Shown piece by piece: positions 36,296-48,102 of a stretch of DNA of 55,396 nt. The position numbers and the translations under genes were made by a program. The first letter of the stretch is position 1; every line of letters starts with the position of its first letter. The stretch comes from Branchiostoma floridae (lineage: Eukaryota; Chordata; Leptocardii; Amphioxiformes; Branchiostomatidae): contig NW_023365920.1 of assembly GCF_000003815.2 (NCBI RefSeq), positions 98,428 through 153,823 of the forward strand. Reading direction: 5' to 3'. A model generated the notes under the pieces. That model did no database searches and was not told where the DNA came from. It saw only the letters and a program-made list of their open reading frames with translations.

Positions 36296-37098
36296 GGTTG
36301 TTGTTGGAAGTTAGGAGAGAGTTTGCTGGAGGTTTTTAGTTAGTTCCTGCTGGCCAGCGGGACGCGAGGTTCTGGGTTCGAACCCTCTTGAACCAAAACG
36401 AGGCTGAGGACAGGGGTCAACAGGAATTACTCCGCGGAGCCTGTTAGCCAGCTGGGTGGTGTGCCTCTAGTGTCCACACAGCCTGTACCTGTGCCTGTAC
36501 ACACAGACTGTTTCTGTACCTGTCCGCACAACCTGTCTCTGATCCGTGTCCAGTGTGATCTCCAGCAAGCTGTGTGTGCCTGTCAACACAACCTGTTTCT
36601 GTATTTGTCCACACAGCCTGTTTCTGTGCCTGTCCACACAGCCTGTTTCTCCAGAGCTCAGAGTGTGCCTATGAACTCAGCCTGTTCCTCCAGCCAGCTG
36701 AGTGCCTGTCTACACAGCCTGTTCCTTGTAACACCCAGTGTGCATGTTCCTACAGCTGTGTGGCTATGATTCTATAACCTGTGCATATCTCTCATTGCCT
36801 GTACACTGTAACGTCATAGCCCTCTAGCATGTATGAGTATATCCCTCTTCCTGTACATGTGCAGTGCCTGTATTTATAATAGCCTGTACTCCTACAATGT
36901 GTGCAAATTTCAGTGCTGGGCACTCTGTACCGCTCTGTAGAACAATGTCTCACTGCTTCTAGAATTGTTGACTGTCTGTTTCTGAGCTTATATGTTCTCT
37001 CTACAATCATAGCACTGTCAAGTCAAATGAATGATAGATTACCAAGGTGACCCTATGAGAGACCCTGCAGTGTTGCGGACTTGTTTCTTAAGACACAG
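36296..37098. promoter_or_regulatory. shared upstream region of plastin and JMJD4
   Basis: The two start codons are 803 bp apart and point away from each other, so this interval must hold both 5'UTRs and promoters. No TATA box stands out. About 36470-36760 is a degenerate tandem repeat built on CCTGTTTCTGTGCCTGTCC. A bidirectional promoter is inferred from spacing only. Confidence 0.5.
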
Positions 37099-40000
37099 AT
37101 GGAGGGCCAGGCGCTGCCAGTTCTTGATGAAACTGTCTTGGATCCAGCCTGGCTACCTTGGCAGAAGGAAGCTTCAACAAGTTCAAGCTGCAGCCAAGTG
37201 GACTTCATTTCAAAGCCAATCACATACCAGGAGTTCTTCTCGTCATACCTGCGAACCAACCGTCCATGTTTGTTTGGGAGCCATGTGACCAGCCATTGGC
37301 GCAGCAGGAGAGAATGGGTGAGCGAGGATGGAAAACCCAATTGGGATGCTCTAAAACAATTGTTTGGTGAGTATGCATTCATAAACGGTGTACTTATGCA
37401 TAATAAAACCAGCAAAAAGTCTGTGCCATCTTAGGGCAGGTACCATCTTAGGGCACCTCCCTTTCCTTAGTACTAGTACAAGAAATTTTATTCTATGAAA
37501 TCCTGTATAATAACAGTAGAACCATATATGATAAATATAGAATACAACACGGTGTATTCCGTATCACCCGAGGTATCAGTCTGACCGCAGGTCGGATCGC
37601 CCGACGGGAGGGCTGGGACCGAGGGTGATGCGGAATACACCGTGTTGTATTTTATTTATGTCATACCCACCTAAGAAAACCCCTGTTTTGATGTGAAATG
37701 CGCCAGAAGTTGAACAAATTTGGTACCCTGGAACAAAAAGTGTTGCAACAGTAATGTTCTAACGTCTTAATTAGGTGTTCGAACATTCGATGGCGCCGCA
37801 CTCGGCCTGCTCGAAACAGTTTGATTTATTTGAATGGAGCCTGTGTGATACGCCTTTCGAACCGGTCTGATACGGAAGTTATGGCCCGCTCCGGAATACC
37901 CATGTTGAACGTTTTCACGTCACAGCTATGACATAAACCAAGTTATCACCCAGTCCAAAACACTCATATCAAATGTTATGTCATACCTATGCTACAATAA
38001 CGTTCAAGACAGGTGTTCAAGGCCGTGTGATAAAAAGCCGACTATCACACAGACTTCAAAGTTTTATCACAGAGGCTTGACCATGGAATATTTCAAACAT
38101 ACTCTGCACATGCCAGTGCTGCGTGGTCAAAAACTAGAATACCTGATTCGGACTTTAACATTGCCCTCCCGCAGGTTGGATCACCCTCAAAGAACATAAA
38201 AACCCTTTATTTAAATATTTGCATATTAGAAAATTTGGGCAAGTCTGTCTATAAACTCATAATTCCTCCTTCTGGCTTAACTTTACTGGCCAGCCTGCTG
38301 CCAATCAAATACCGTCTTGCCTGTTGTCCAAGGGAATTAGCATAAATTATATTACAAGCCAATCACATTACAGCTGAAAGCCAAGAAGCAACATGATTGG
38401 CTGACAGCTGACCTGAGCACAAAACACAGTATTATAAATGATTTGGACCTAATCCAACAGGTGGAGCACTTACAGGTGGGAGGATGACTCACCTGAACAT
38501 TAAATTTAAATGGTCCCCCTGGAACAATTATTTACTTCAGACTAGTCTTTATATCACTGTGTATTGTGATGGCACCAGTAGTACAATACAATAAAGGGAA
38601 GAAGAAACACCCACCACATTTATGATATTGTTTTCTTAACTGTTTTTAGTAGGAGTATAAGTAATTTGAGTCTGATCACTGAAATGAGGAGTACAATTAA
38701 AATATTTAGGAGCACAATTGAATATATTTGCATATCATATGCCAAAAAGCAATACTCATCAAGCGTTCTCAACCAAAATCACCAATGCAGTTGCATGGGT
38801 AACTGCTTTGGGGCATATTTTATTACCTGGATGTCTAACCTTCATCAACCTATTTGCATATCAGTGAATATTGATATTACCTTTTTGGATTTTGGATTTG
38901 TAATGTCACAAGACCTAAAACTACTATGTTTAACCTCCATGAAAATTGAGGGGTTTTGTACTGTTTGCATGTGGGCTTGTTTTTGTTTCTGAACATTTGT
39001 GGTCAGCATAATAGGATTAGAAACCTCTGGATGGATTGTGATGATATTTGGTATGTGGGTTTTGGTAGTATAGGTGAGGATTAGACAAAGGTCAAGGTTG
39101 CTGGTGATCCTGGTGACTTTGTTCTTTTCATTTCATACCTTATGGTTAAATATACACTCAGTCATACGGTTTATAATTTTTGCGAAGAGAAACATTTTCA
39201 AATAAAGACTGCATATTTACGAGAGTACATACTAGACTACTAGTAGCAGCTCATTTATATTTGATTAGCGCTGTGTGTAAAAATTTCTTTCCACGCCGAG
39301 GGGTGCAAGGGACGAATGACGTCACTCGTTTCATGTTCAATTACATGGGATGTGCGCATGTGCAGGGATCCCACCACAATCAGTAGACCATGGGAATGAG
39401 AGCTAATGGATGAGAATATGATATATTATTACTAGGGCTGGGTATCGGTACAGCGTACCGGTACAAAACTGGTTTTTCTTTTTGGACCGGTCCAGAAAAA
39501 CCGGACCTGAAAAAATTAGGTGGACCGGATGTTGGACCGATTAGAAAATAAACAGATTATTTTATCAGGCATTCACACGTTTTGGCGATTGCAGGTGGAA
39601 GAAAATAACAAGAGTGAAGTAGTGTAGAGTTTATAGTAATTTCTACCAAGTTTTACAGCCAATCGTACAGGTGCAGTTAGCGTTGTAGGATTTTAAAACG
39701 CCAGTGTAAGTCTAATACTCCACCAAACAGATTTCTTTGTAGTGAAATGGACCATTGGTATAAGTCATACTGCATCAGGTTCAGGTCCGGACCTGGACCT
39801 GATCCTTTGGACCGGACCTGGACCTGAATTTTCTGTACCGGTACCCAGCCCTAATTATTACTATATATATATAAATACTAGTATATGATGCAGCTGAGCA
39901 TTTCATTTATGGCCAGATGTCATAGGACTCGTTTTCAAACATTTGATAAAGTCACAGTTTGGGTAATTTTTCTACATTTTAAATGAACCTTGTTACAAGT

Positions 40001-43000
40001 TCAGAGCGATATTTTCACATTATACATGATGAATTCAGCTTTTTTTTAGGAGAGTTACATCTTCAAATATGCACTGTGGCTAAATATAATGCTACTACCT
40101 GAACCTGATTATTACCTGAACCTGATTATGGATTTAGGTATGCAGCACTATAACTAAGTTTTATTACTCTGTGACTGGAACGTAACCTCCGTCGACAGAG
40201 TATTGTAATCGGTCATATCTTGAGTGTTTGCACCTAAATCACTATGTTCCATTTGCCACATTTGTATGTGGTTTGGCATGTCGTCTGTACTCAGTTGTGC
40301 GATGATGAACGTTATTTTTTTTCGCAGTAGGTGTCGTTATGATCAATGTATTAATTTCAATAATTTCCGGTATTGTGGAACAGGCAATGTTGTTTCCGTG
40401 TTTGGTAATCAGCTTATCTCCAAGCAGATAGGGTGGGTTATGTGTTGTCTAATGCAAGAACAGCTGTTGTGGTAGAGGAATCCCTAAACATAATTGAACA
40501 ATTGTTCGCCGTAGTATGTGTGTACATATTATATTAAGCTTTTAAGTGAGTTTTTGGTATAACTATAAGTCGATGTGATGATTTTGTGGGGTATAAACAC
40601 AATGTCACACACCACAGAAGACACTTACACAAACGACATTACGTTATGTTGTAGGCCAGCTGACTGTCCCTGTGGCTGACTGTAAGAAGGTGGAGTACCA
40701 GGCACAGCCCAAATGTGACATGACACTGGCAGAGTTCCTGCACTACTGGCAGGACTACTGCAGAAGTCATCACAACCCTAGCAAGCCGTGTTTGTACCTC
40801 AAAGACTGGCATTTCTGCAGGTACAGTTACAAAAAATGTCTATGCCTTGTGTTATGTTATGTTACAATTTTGAAACCTTATATCCGTACACAAAATAAAG
40901 CCCTTACCAACAAGCTTTCGATCAGTCCTCTGATCCTTCTCAGGTTGAAATGACCCAGAGCCTAAGTCACACATCCGGACCAGAAGTGTGACGTCAGCAA
41001 AGGGTCAAAGGTGCTTGGCAGTCGGTATCAGCCCCTGTCTCGGTTGAGGGAAGGTTGGTGGGCTCTGATGTAAATGGCCTCTTTCACTCCCCTGAGAAAG
41101 TAATTCTGCTCATAGTCAAATAAAGTATCTTCACCTAGTTGAAAAGATTTCAAAATTGTAACATAATATTAACCGTTACAGATGAACTTACATTCAAGTA
41201 CATGTATGTCTTGTGTTGTTTTTGTAACATCCAAGGGCTATAGATCATGAAACCCTTGGTCATCACATTTAGGGGGAAGAGACTTCCGAGCCACAGAACT
41301 CAGTTATTCAAAGTGTTAAAACTATTCATGCTCTTGTGAGACTGACAAATGCCTTGCTTCATAATTAAGCGCTAAATGTCTGGCACTTAATTATGAAAGC
41401 TAGGTCACAAATCCCTTGGATGTCACACTAAATCTTAAGGGCTAGATCATATATTCCCTTGACATCACATGTAGACTTAAGGGCACAGTCATGTATTCCA
41501 TGGACATCACACTTAAGGGCAAGGTCGTGAGTTCCTTGCACATCACACTTAAGGGCAAGGTCATGTACTCCTTGCACATCACACTTAAGGGCAAGGTCGT
41601 GTATTCCTTGCAGATCACACTTAAGGGCAAGGTCGTGTATTCCTTGCACATCACACTTAAGGGCTCAGCAAGGTCATGTATTCCTTGCACATCACACTTA
41701 AGGGCTCGGCAAGGTCATGTATTCCTTGCACATCACACTTAAGAGCAAGGTCATGTATTCCTTGCACATCACACTTAAGGGCAAGGTCATGTATTCCTTG
41801 CACATCAAACTTAAGGGCAAGGTCATGTATTCCTTGCACATCACACTTAAGGGCAAGGTCGTGTATTCCTTGCAGATCACACTTAAGGGCAAGGTCATGT
41901 ATTCCTTGCACATCACACTTAAGGGCAAGGTCATGTATTCCTTGCACATCACACTTAAGGGCAAGGTCGTGTATTCCTTGCAGATCACACTTAAGGGCAA
42001 GGTCATGTATTCCTTGCACATCACACTTAAGGGCAAGGTCATGTATTCCTTGCACATCACACTTAAGGGCAAGGTCGTGTATTCCTTGCAGATCACACTT
42101 AAGGGCAAGGTCGTGTATTCCTTGCACATCACACTTAAGGGCAAGGTCATGTATTCCTTGCACATCACACTTAAGGGCAAGGTCATGTATTCCTTGCACA
42201 TCACACTTAAGGGCAAGGTCATGTATTCCTTGCACATCACACTTAAGGGCAAGGTCGTGTATTCCTTGCAGATCACACTTAAGGGCAAGGTCGTGTATTC
42301 CTTGCAGATCACACTTAAGGGCAAGGTCATGTATTCCTTGCACATCACACTTAAGGGCTCGGCAAGGTCATGTATTCCTTGCACATCACACTTAAGGGCA
42401 AGGTCGTGTATTCCTTGCAGATCACACTTAAGGGCAAGGTCATGTATTCCTTGCACATCACACTTAAGGGCTCGGCAAGGTCATGTATTCCTTGCACATC
42501 ACACTTAAGAGCAAGGTCATGTATTCCTTGCACATCACACTTAAGGGCAAGGTCATGTATTCCTTGCACATCAAACTTAAGGGCTCGGCAAGGTCATGTA
42601 TTCCTGGGTTATGAATCAAACGCCCTGCCAATTATGCCACAAGACACCACTGGTTTTTTTTTTAAAGATGGTGGATGTATGTAAAAATTTTTCCAGCCTG
42701 ACGATATTCTTTACCAATTGTTATGTGCAGGTCTGTCCCAGACTATGGTGCATATGAAACTCCAGTGTACTTCCAGTCGGACTGGCTGAATGAGTTCTGG
42801 GATCTGCGATACCAGGGTGAGGATGACTACCGCTTTGTGTACATGGGTCCGAAGGGCTCGTGGTGAGTAGAATCAACATAAACCCCTGATGGATCAAAAT
42901 GTTTCATGAAAGTTCATCTGTGACAGTAAAAAATGTAATAATTATTATTATAGAACTAGTTTAACTGTAAGAACTGTAATTTCGAACACAAAACTTGGAC

Positions 43001-46000
43001 TCACCCAAATTTTCAACAGAACAGCAGCAGTCTTTGTTAAGGAATGAACAATCCACTGCTGTCGTGACGTCACGTTATGCAGATAGAACACGTGACTCAG
43101 TAAGCAGTGGATCATGGGTTGCAGGAACGACAGTAGTGGGTTGTTCATTCCTTGACAAAGACTGGTGCTGTTCAGTCGAAAATTTGGATGAGTCAAATTT
43201 TTGTGTTGGATATTACAGTTAAGCTAATTCTATACCTTCTACCAACACAGATGAACTTTCAAGTTATTATGAATTCAATGTTGTGAGAAAATCCTTAGAG
43301 TTATTATAGAGGTCTAGTGGAAGAGGCCATATATGATACATTAGGGCCCATCAACCATCCCTCAACAGAGACGGGGGCCGACATAGACTGCCGATCAACT
43401 TTGCCCCATAGCTAACATCACACTTCTGCTTGAGTCAAAGGTCATAAGCTTTGGGTCAACTGGACTTGAGAGGGACCAGTCAAAAGTTTGTAGAAATAAA
43501 ATGTATTATGTAAATGCTTCATGATATTTAGCACGTAGCATATAAATTTATTAGTCATGACTGTACTATAATGTGTAATCAATTTGCAGAACTAAACATT
43601 GTTAGCTATGGTACATGTAGCTCTATAGCTGTTTCAAAGGTCAGATGTTCATGCATGAAAGTGATTTTTGTATTCAAGGACAGCATATGAAATTAAGTTA
43701 CCTGACAGATGCCTTTAATCCATACTTCTCAAAATGGAAAAATGCAGTGATGAGATGTAAGAAGGTTTAAAGCACTTGTTGTGTGTGTTTAGGTATTTTT
43801 CAAGTAACTGGATGAGTGATAGCATGGGGTAGGGTGTCCAGCTGCCTGGCCCTCTAAGTAAATTAATCACTTCATGTAAAAAAAAAGTGACAAGTATGAA
43901 TTGCATCTGATTCACTGCATTCATTTGACCAGTTCTTCCCATATCATTTTTTTTATCAAATACACTGTTGGTGTTCATCTCAGGAAGGTATGGATGAATT
44001 GTGATGATATGTTGGTCTTGAGTAAGTAAGAAAACACAAAATACATCTCCACAAGTCATGAAGTATTACTGTCTCATAACAATATTTCACAGAGGTCAGA
44101 GATTTTAAAACCAAGTCTTACACCCATGATAATGTGATAATGTGAAATGGTGACAATTTACCAGCTTTCGATGTAAGGAAGAAGTGGTGTAACTTTGGGC
44201 CCCTTATAACTACTTGCTCTAACCTGACCTGCAGAGGCAAAACAAACCAGTGAAAAGAGAGAATTGATCTTAATTCTATCTTTATTTGTTGTTCCAACAG
44301 GACTCCTCTCCATGCTGATGTTTTCCACTCCTACAGCTGGTCAGCAAATATCTGTGGAAGGAAACAGTGGCTCTTCTTTCCACCTGGCCAAGAGGAACAG
44401 GTTAACAACCACTGAGTATTTTCCTCTCCATTCAGGGTTGGACAACTTTTCTAAAATTCACTTATCCTGTCGGGCAAGCAAATAAAAGATTTACTTGGGA
44501 ATGCCCGAACCAACTTTGCACTTGCCCAAAATTCAAATGTCACTTTTATATGCATTTTCACTTCCAGCAATGAAATTCTTATTATTGCCTCTATTTTTCT
44601 ATCTTGACCATTGCTTGACGTCAGGACTGTAAAAAGTGACATGTATATGTAAAAAATCTCACTCAGTGGAAAAATCTTACTTGCCCGACCGGGCAAGTGG
44701 GGTAATGGTCATGCACTTGCCCGATCAGCACTTTCACTTGCCCTAGACAATAGGGCTAGTGGACTTGTCCAACCCTGCCATTTTTTCTACAATGTTATCA
44801 TGTTAATTCGTATGGATGGCATCCATGCACAGTTCAATTTTTGTCCATTACCAATAATAATAGAATGTATGAAGAAGACCTTTAAGTTAATATTTATTGT
44901 TCGTTTCTGCTCTTAAGTACAGGCAAGTTTTTAAAATGTTTGACCATACTGTTGGTGTCCTAAAGCAGGCGCAAAATGAGCAAATACATGCTACTGATTC
45001 TTGAAAGTGATTGATTAAAATAATGTCAGAAAACGGACATGAATCGTAGAATGCTGAAGTTGATTGCCAAGTCAAAGAAAAAGGTGTGACAAAACAAAAA
45101 ATGAAGCTCTTTTGTTTGATGTGCCATATGTGTTTTTTGTTCGACCTTCCATACCACTTAGATTCCGTAATAAAGTCAACTTTTTGCTTGGCCGTCTCAA
45201 TCAAATTGGACCTGAGTTTGATCCTAGGGTCGTCTCAGCTTGGACAAGTTGTAATACCCCTGTCACATCTGGCAAAAATTGATCGGACAACGATTCTGCG
45301 GCAATTGCCCGAGCCTCGCTTATAATAATAACTTTATTGCATAGCAATTGTACAAGGTACAAAGTATGGCTTATATGCATGTGACAGGGACGGTTTTCAG
45401 GTAAAAATATGCACAACCCTCTGTCGATCTTAAGTATGGACGATCTTCCATCGATACACCCGAAGATTGTGGATAATGTGACGGGGGTATAAAGGATTGC
45501 ATTTCGTCATTTTGGATGGCAATATCAAGCTGACAGTCCATTGTGTCAAACTGCACCTAAAAAAACACACACACCAATTTAAGTATTGAGTTGTTTTCAC
45601 TCAGCTGCGTGACACTACTGGAACTCTGGTGTATGATGTAAGATCAGAAGAACTTCTGAACTCCAGAAGATATCCACACTACAGGAACACCCAGCCCATA
45701 GAGGTTATCCAGGGCCCAGGGGAAGTTGTGTTTGTGCCCAGTGGCTGGCACCATCAAGTATATAACATGGTAAATTGTTGAAGCTCATCTTACATGTAAT
45801 TTATATTTTTGGCATGATTTTTTCACACAGTAACAATAAAGCTGAAATGAGCTATCATAATTTATCATTTTGGAAGAGATTATATATCCAATTGTTTTAA
45901 ACTAATAGCTAGTATTTTTACACTTAGGTAAAGCAAATTTATAGATTTTTAGCTGACAAAAATATGTTGCCTGAAATTTATGGTAAAAAAAGGTTTTATG

Positions 46001-48084
46001 TCATAGTGATACTTGCATATTGGCCATTGAATGATTTTAGACTCTTGGCATCTCTAATGTGGTAATGAGAATGTTTCCTCAGCTTGTTTCCCAAAATATG
46101 AAAAGTTGAACATTCAGTCTAGATTATAATGATGTGACAAAACATATTATAGCTATTGCCTGTACCCTTGTTTAGACATATACAACACTATATATGACTG
46201 AAACTTTCCTTTGTCTGCAGGAAGACACAATTTCTATAAACCACAACTGGATTAACTGCTGTAATGTCCACATGATGTGGTCCTTCCTCCAGTCAGAGCT
46301 GGGCAGGGTACAGCAGGCCATCTCTGACTGTACAGACATGGACGACTGGCACGGGCACTGTCAGGTTAGTACGGAGGAGGTAGGGATGTGTACTAGGTTA
46401 GAACGGATGGGGTAGGGATGTGTACCAGGTTAGTACAGAGGAGGTAGGGAGGTGTACTAGGTTAGTACGTATGCTGTAGGGATGTGCACCAGGTTAGTAC
46501 ATATGCGGTAGGGATGTGTACCAGCGAGGTTAGTACGCATGAGGTAGGGATGTGTACCAGGTTAGTACGGATGAGGTAGGGATGTGTATCAGGTTAGTAT
46601 GGATGAGGTAGGGATGTGTACTAGGTTAGTTCGTATGAGGTAGAGATGTGTACCAGGTTAGTACATATGCGGTAGGGATGTGTACTAGGTTAGTACGGAG
46701 GAGGTAGGGATGTGTACTAGGTTAGTACGTATGAGGTAGGGATGTGTACTAGGTTAGTACGGAGGAGGTAGGGATGTGTACTAGGTTAGTACGGAGGAGG
46801 TAGGGATGTGTACTAGGTTAGTACGGAGGAGGTAGGGATGTGTACTAGGTTAGTACGTATGAGGTAGGGATGTGTACTAGGTTAGTACGGAGGAGGTAGG
46901 GATGTGTACTAGGTTAGTACGGAGGAGGTAGGGATGTGTACTAGGATAGTACGGAGGAGGTAGGGATGTGTACCAGGTTAGTACATATGCGGTAGGGATG
47001 TGTACTAGGTTAGTACGGAGGAGGTAGGGATGTGTACTAGGTTAGTACGTATGAGGTAGGGATGTGTACTAGGTTAGTACGGAGGAGGTAGGGATGTGTA
47101 CTAGGTTAGTACGGAGGAGGTAGGGATGTGTACTAGGATAGTACGGAGGAGGTAGGGATGTGTACTAGGTTAGTACGGAGGAGGTAGGGATGTGTACTAG
47201 GATAGTACGTATGAGGTAGGGATGTGTACTAGGTTAGTACGGAGGAGGTAGGGATGTGTACTAGGTTAGTACGGAGGAGGTAGGGATGTGTACTAGGATA
47301 GTACGGAGGAGGTAGGGATGTGTACTAGGTTAGTACGGAGGAGGTAGGGATGTGTACTAGGATAGTACGGAGGAGGTAGGGATGTGTACTAGGTTAGTAC
47401 GGAGGAGGTAGGGATGTGTACTAGGTTAGTACGGAGGAGGTAGGGATGTGTACTAGGATAGTACGGAGGAGGTAGGGAGGTGTACTAGGTTAGTATGTAT
47501 GAGGTAGAGATGTGTACTAGTGAGGTTAGTACGTATGCTGTAGGGATGTGTACCAGGTTAGTACGTATGACGTAGGGATGTGTACTAGGTTCGTACGGAT
47601 GAGGTAGGGATGTGTACCAGGTTAGTACGGATGAGGTAGGGAGGTGTACTAGGTTAGTATGTATGAGATAGGGATGTGTACTAGGTCAGTATGGATGAGG
47701 TAGGGGCAAGTACCAGGTAAGTAGTACATATGAGGTAGGGATATGTACTAGGGAACAAAACTAGAAGACTTTGATCACAATTTTTAACAATATTTCAACC
47801 ACTGTCTGTAGGTGATGCTTAAGGCCAGTAGTGGGATAAACTACCAGGAGTTTGTGGACTTCCTGGCGTGCATCTCTGAGCGGAGGCTTCATGACCTGCA
47901 GGTGTGGGACCAGGAAGGTGTGGAGGAGGGAGGAACCAGACAACATCACCACAAACTTGACCTCTGCGTGATATCCTCCCTCCTGTCAGTCATCAGGCAA
48001 GACCAGGAATATCAACGTTTGGGTGCAACAGTTCAGTCTAAGCTTGACTCTCTGAAAAGGACACTGGAAAAACTCAATCCTTAA
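37099..48084 (+). CDS. JMJD4: JmjC domain-containing protein 4 (7 coding exons)
   Basis: JMJD4 is a 2-oxoglutarate- and Fe(II)-dependent oxygenase; the human enzyme hydroxylates a lysine of translation release factor eRF1 and supports accurate termination. Coding exons: 37099-37366, 40655-40820, 42731-42862, 44301-44400, 45605-45769, 46221-46364 and 47812-48084. All have GT/AG ends and agreeing phases. They total 1248 bp, or 415 aa, close to the human length. Family hallmarks in order: CLYLKDWHFCR, PVYFQSDWLNEFWD, DDYRFVYMGPKGSW, the iron-binding H193-A-D195 in TPLHADVFHSYSWS, GRKQWLFFPPGQEEQ, and the distal His in VPSGWHHQVYN (His271), then SINHNWIN. The start ATG is the first in-frame one. 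An earlier in-frame ATG at 37027 meets a stop. Introns 2 and 6 are largely minisatellite. Confidence 0.96.
37551..37650. repeat. 100-bp palindrome with 28-bp arms
   Basis: ATACAACACGGTGTATTCCG near the left end is inverted at the right end, closing on GTATCACCC / GGGTGATGC. Related CCTCCCGCAGG / TCACCCTC motifs reappear inverted near 38163-38190, so this may be one end of a larger foldback element (37551 to about 38200) in JMJD4 intron 1. Confidence 0.7.
39433..39853. mobile_element. hAT-type non-autonomous element with 8-bp TSD ATTATTAC
   Basis: Ends TAGGGCTGGGTATCGGTAC and GTACCGGTACCCAGCCCTA, flanked by a perfect 8-bp direct repeat ATTATTAC (39425-39432, 39854-39861). An 8-bp duplication and these ends fit the hAT superfamily. 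At 421 bp it has no transposase frame. It lies in JMJD4 intron 1. Confidence 0.9.
40909..40946 (-). other. degenerate hammerhead-like motif
   Basis: On the minus strand: CTGAGAA, a stem (GATCAG/CTGATC) closed by a short loop, then GAAA. The layout is that of a hammerhead, but the essential G of CTGANGA is replaced, so it is probably inactive. It may mark a Penelope-like remnant within JMJD4 intron 2. Confidence 0.35.
41430..42612 (+). repeat. 36-bp minisatellite in JMJD4 intron 2
   Basis: About 32 units of 36 bp (GGTCATGTATTCCTTGCACA, then TCACACTTAAGGGCAA). A few units are 41 bp with an inserted TCGGC or TCAGC. Units alternate CACATC and CAGATC. Because 36 is 12 codons, several frames stay open for over 200 codons on both strands; these are not genes. 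It is not located at a splice boundary. Confidence 0.96.
42968..43226. repeat. long inverted repeat related to Penelope-like sequences
   Basis: About 42972-43064 and 43128-43219 are inverted copies (for example CAGTCTTTGTTAAGGAATGA against its inverse). The same block appears once at about 51700-51800 near the Penelope-like fragment. The right arm contains a decayed stem/GAAA hammerhead-like stretch near 43160-43195. Confidence 0.7.
43318..43415 (+). pseudogene. Penelope-like GIY-YIG domain remnant
   Basis: Allowing a frameshift, the translation matches the end of the GIY-YIG fragment at 50879-51184 (EEAIY..., then RAHQPSLNRDGG...RLP). It is broken by frame changes and has no complete domain. 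Confidence 0.5.
44433..44777. mobile_element. CAGGGTTGGACAA element with 5-bp TSD CCATT
   Basis: CAGGGTTGGACAA and its inverse TTGTCCAACCCTG form the ends. CCATT lies directly on both sides (44428-44432, 44778-44782). The interior (GGGCAAGTGGGGTA...TGCACTTGCCCGA) matches element B at 21774. It starts about 30 bp after JMJD4 exon 4. Confidence 0.88.
45255..45489. mobile_element. PIF/Harbinger-like MITE with TAA duplication
   Basis: TACCCCTGTCACAT at the left and ATGTGACGGGGGTA at the right are near-perfect inverses, flanked by TAA on both sides. 235 bp, non-coding, in JMJD4 intron 4. Confidence 0.7.
46365..47757 (+). repeat. 32-bp minisatellite starting at the JMJD4 exon 6 donor
   Basis: About 43 units of 32 bp (GTTAGTACGGAGGAGG, then TAGGGATGTGTACTAG). 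The first unit begins at the first base of intron 6. Every unit junction reads (A/C)(T/C)AG|GTTAGTAC, recreating the donor context CAG|GTTAGTAC. The array occupies about 96% of the 1447-bp intron and leaves only about 54 bp with the acceptor. Confidence 0.96.
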
Positions 48085-48096
48085 AAATATTATGTG

Positions 48097-48102
48097 AATA
48101 AA
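48097..48102 (+). promoter_or_regulatory. JMJD4: JMJD4 polyadenylation signal
   Basis: AATAAA 12 bp after the stop codon, the first after the coding region; it would give a very short 3'UTR. Confidence 0.65.

Noticed and set aside
36350-36405. B-box-like GGTTCGAACC suggesting a tRNA gene
   Set aside because: No acceptor or anticodon stems can be drawn and no A box at the right distance; at most a tRNA-derived fragment in the plastin upstream region.
41657-42508. Frames over 200 codons on both strands
   Set aside because: Same artefact of a 36-bp unit; both strands open equally.
46365-47757. CRISPR-like regular repeat array
   Set aside because: Units abut without spacers, the DNA is an intron of a eukaryotic gene, and no cas genes are present.
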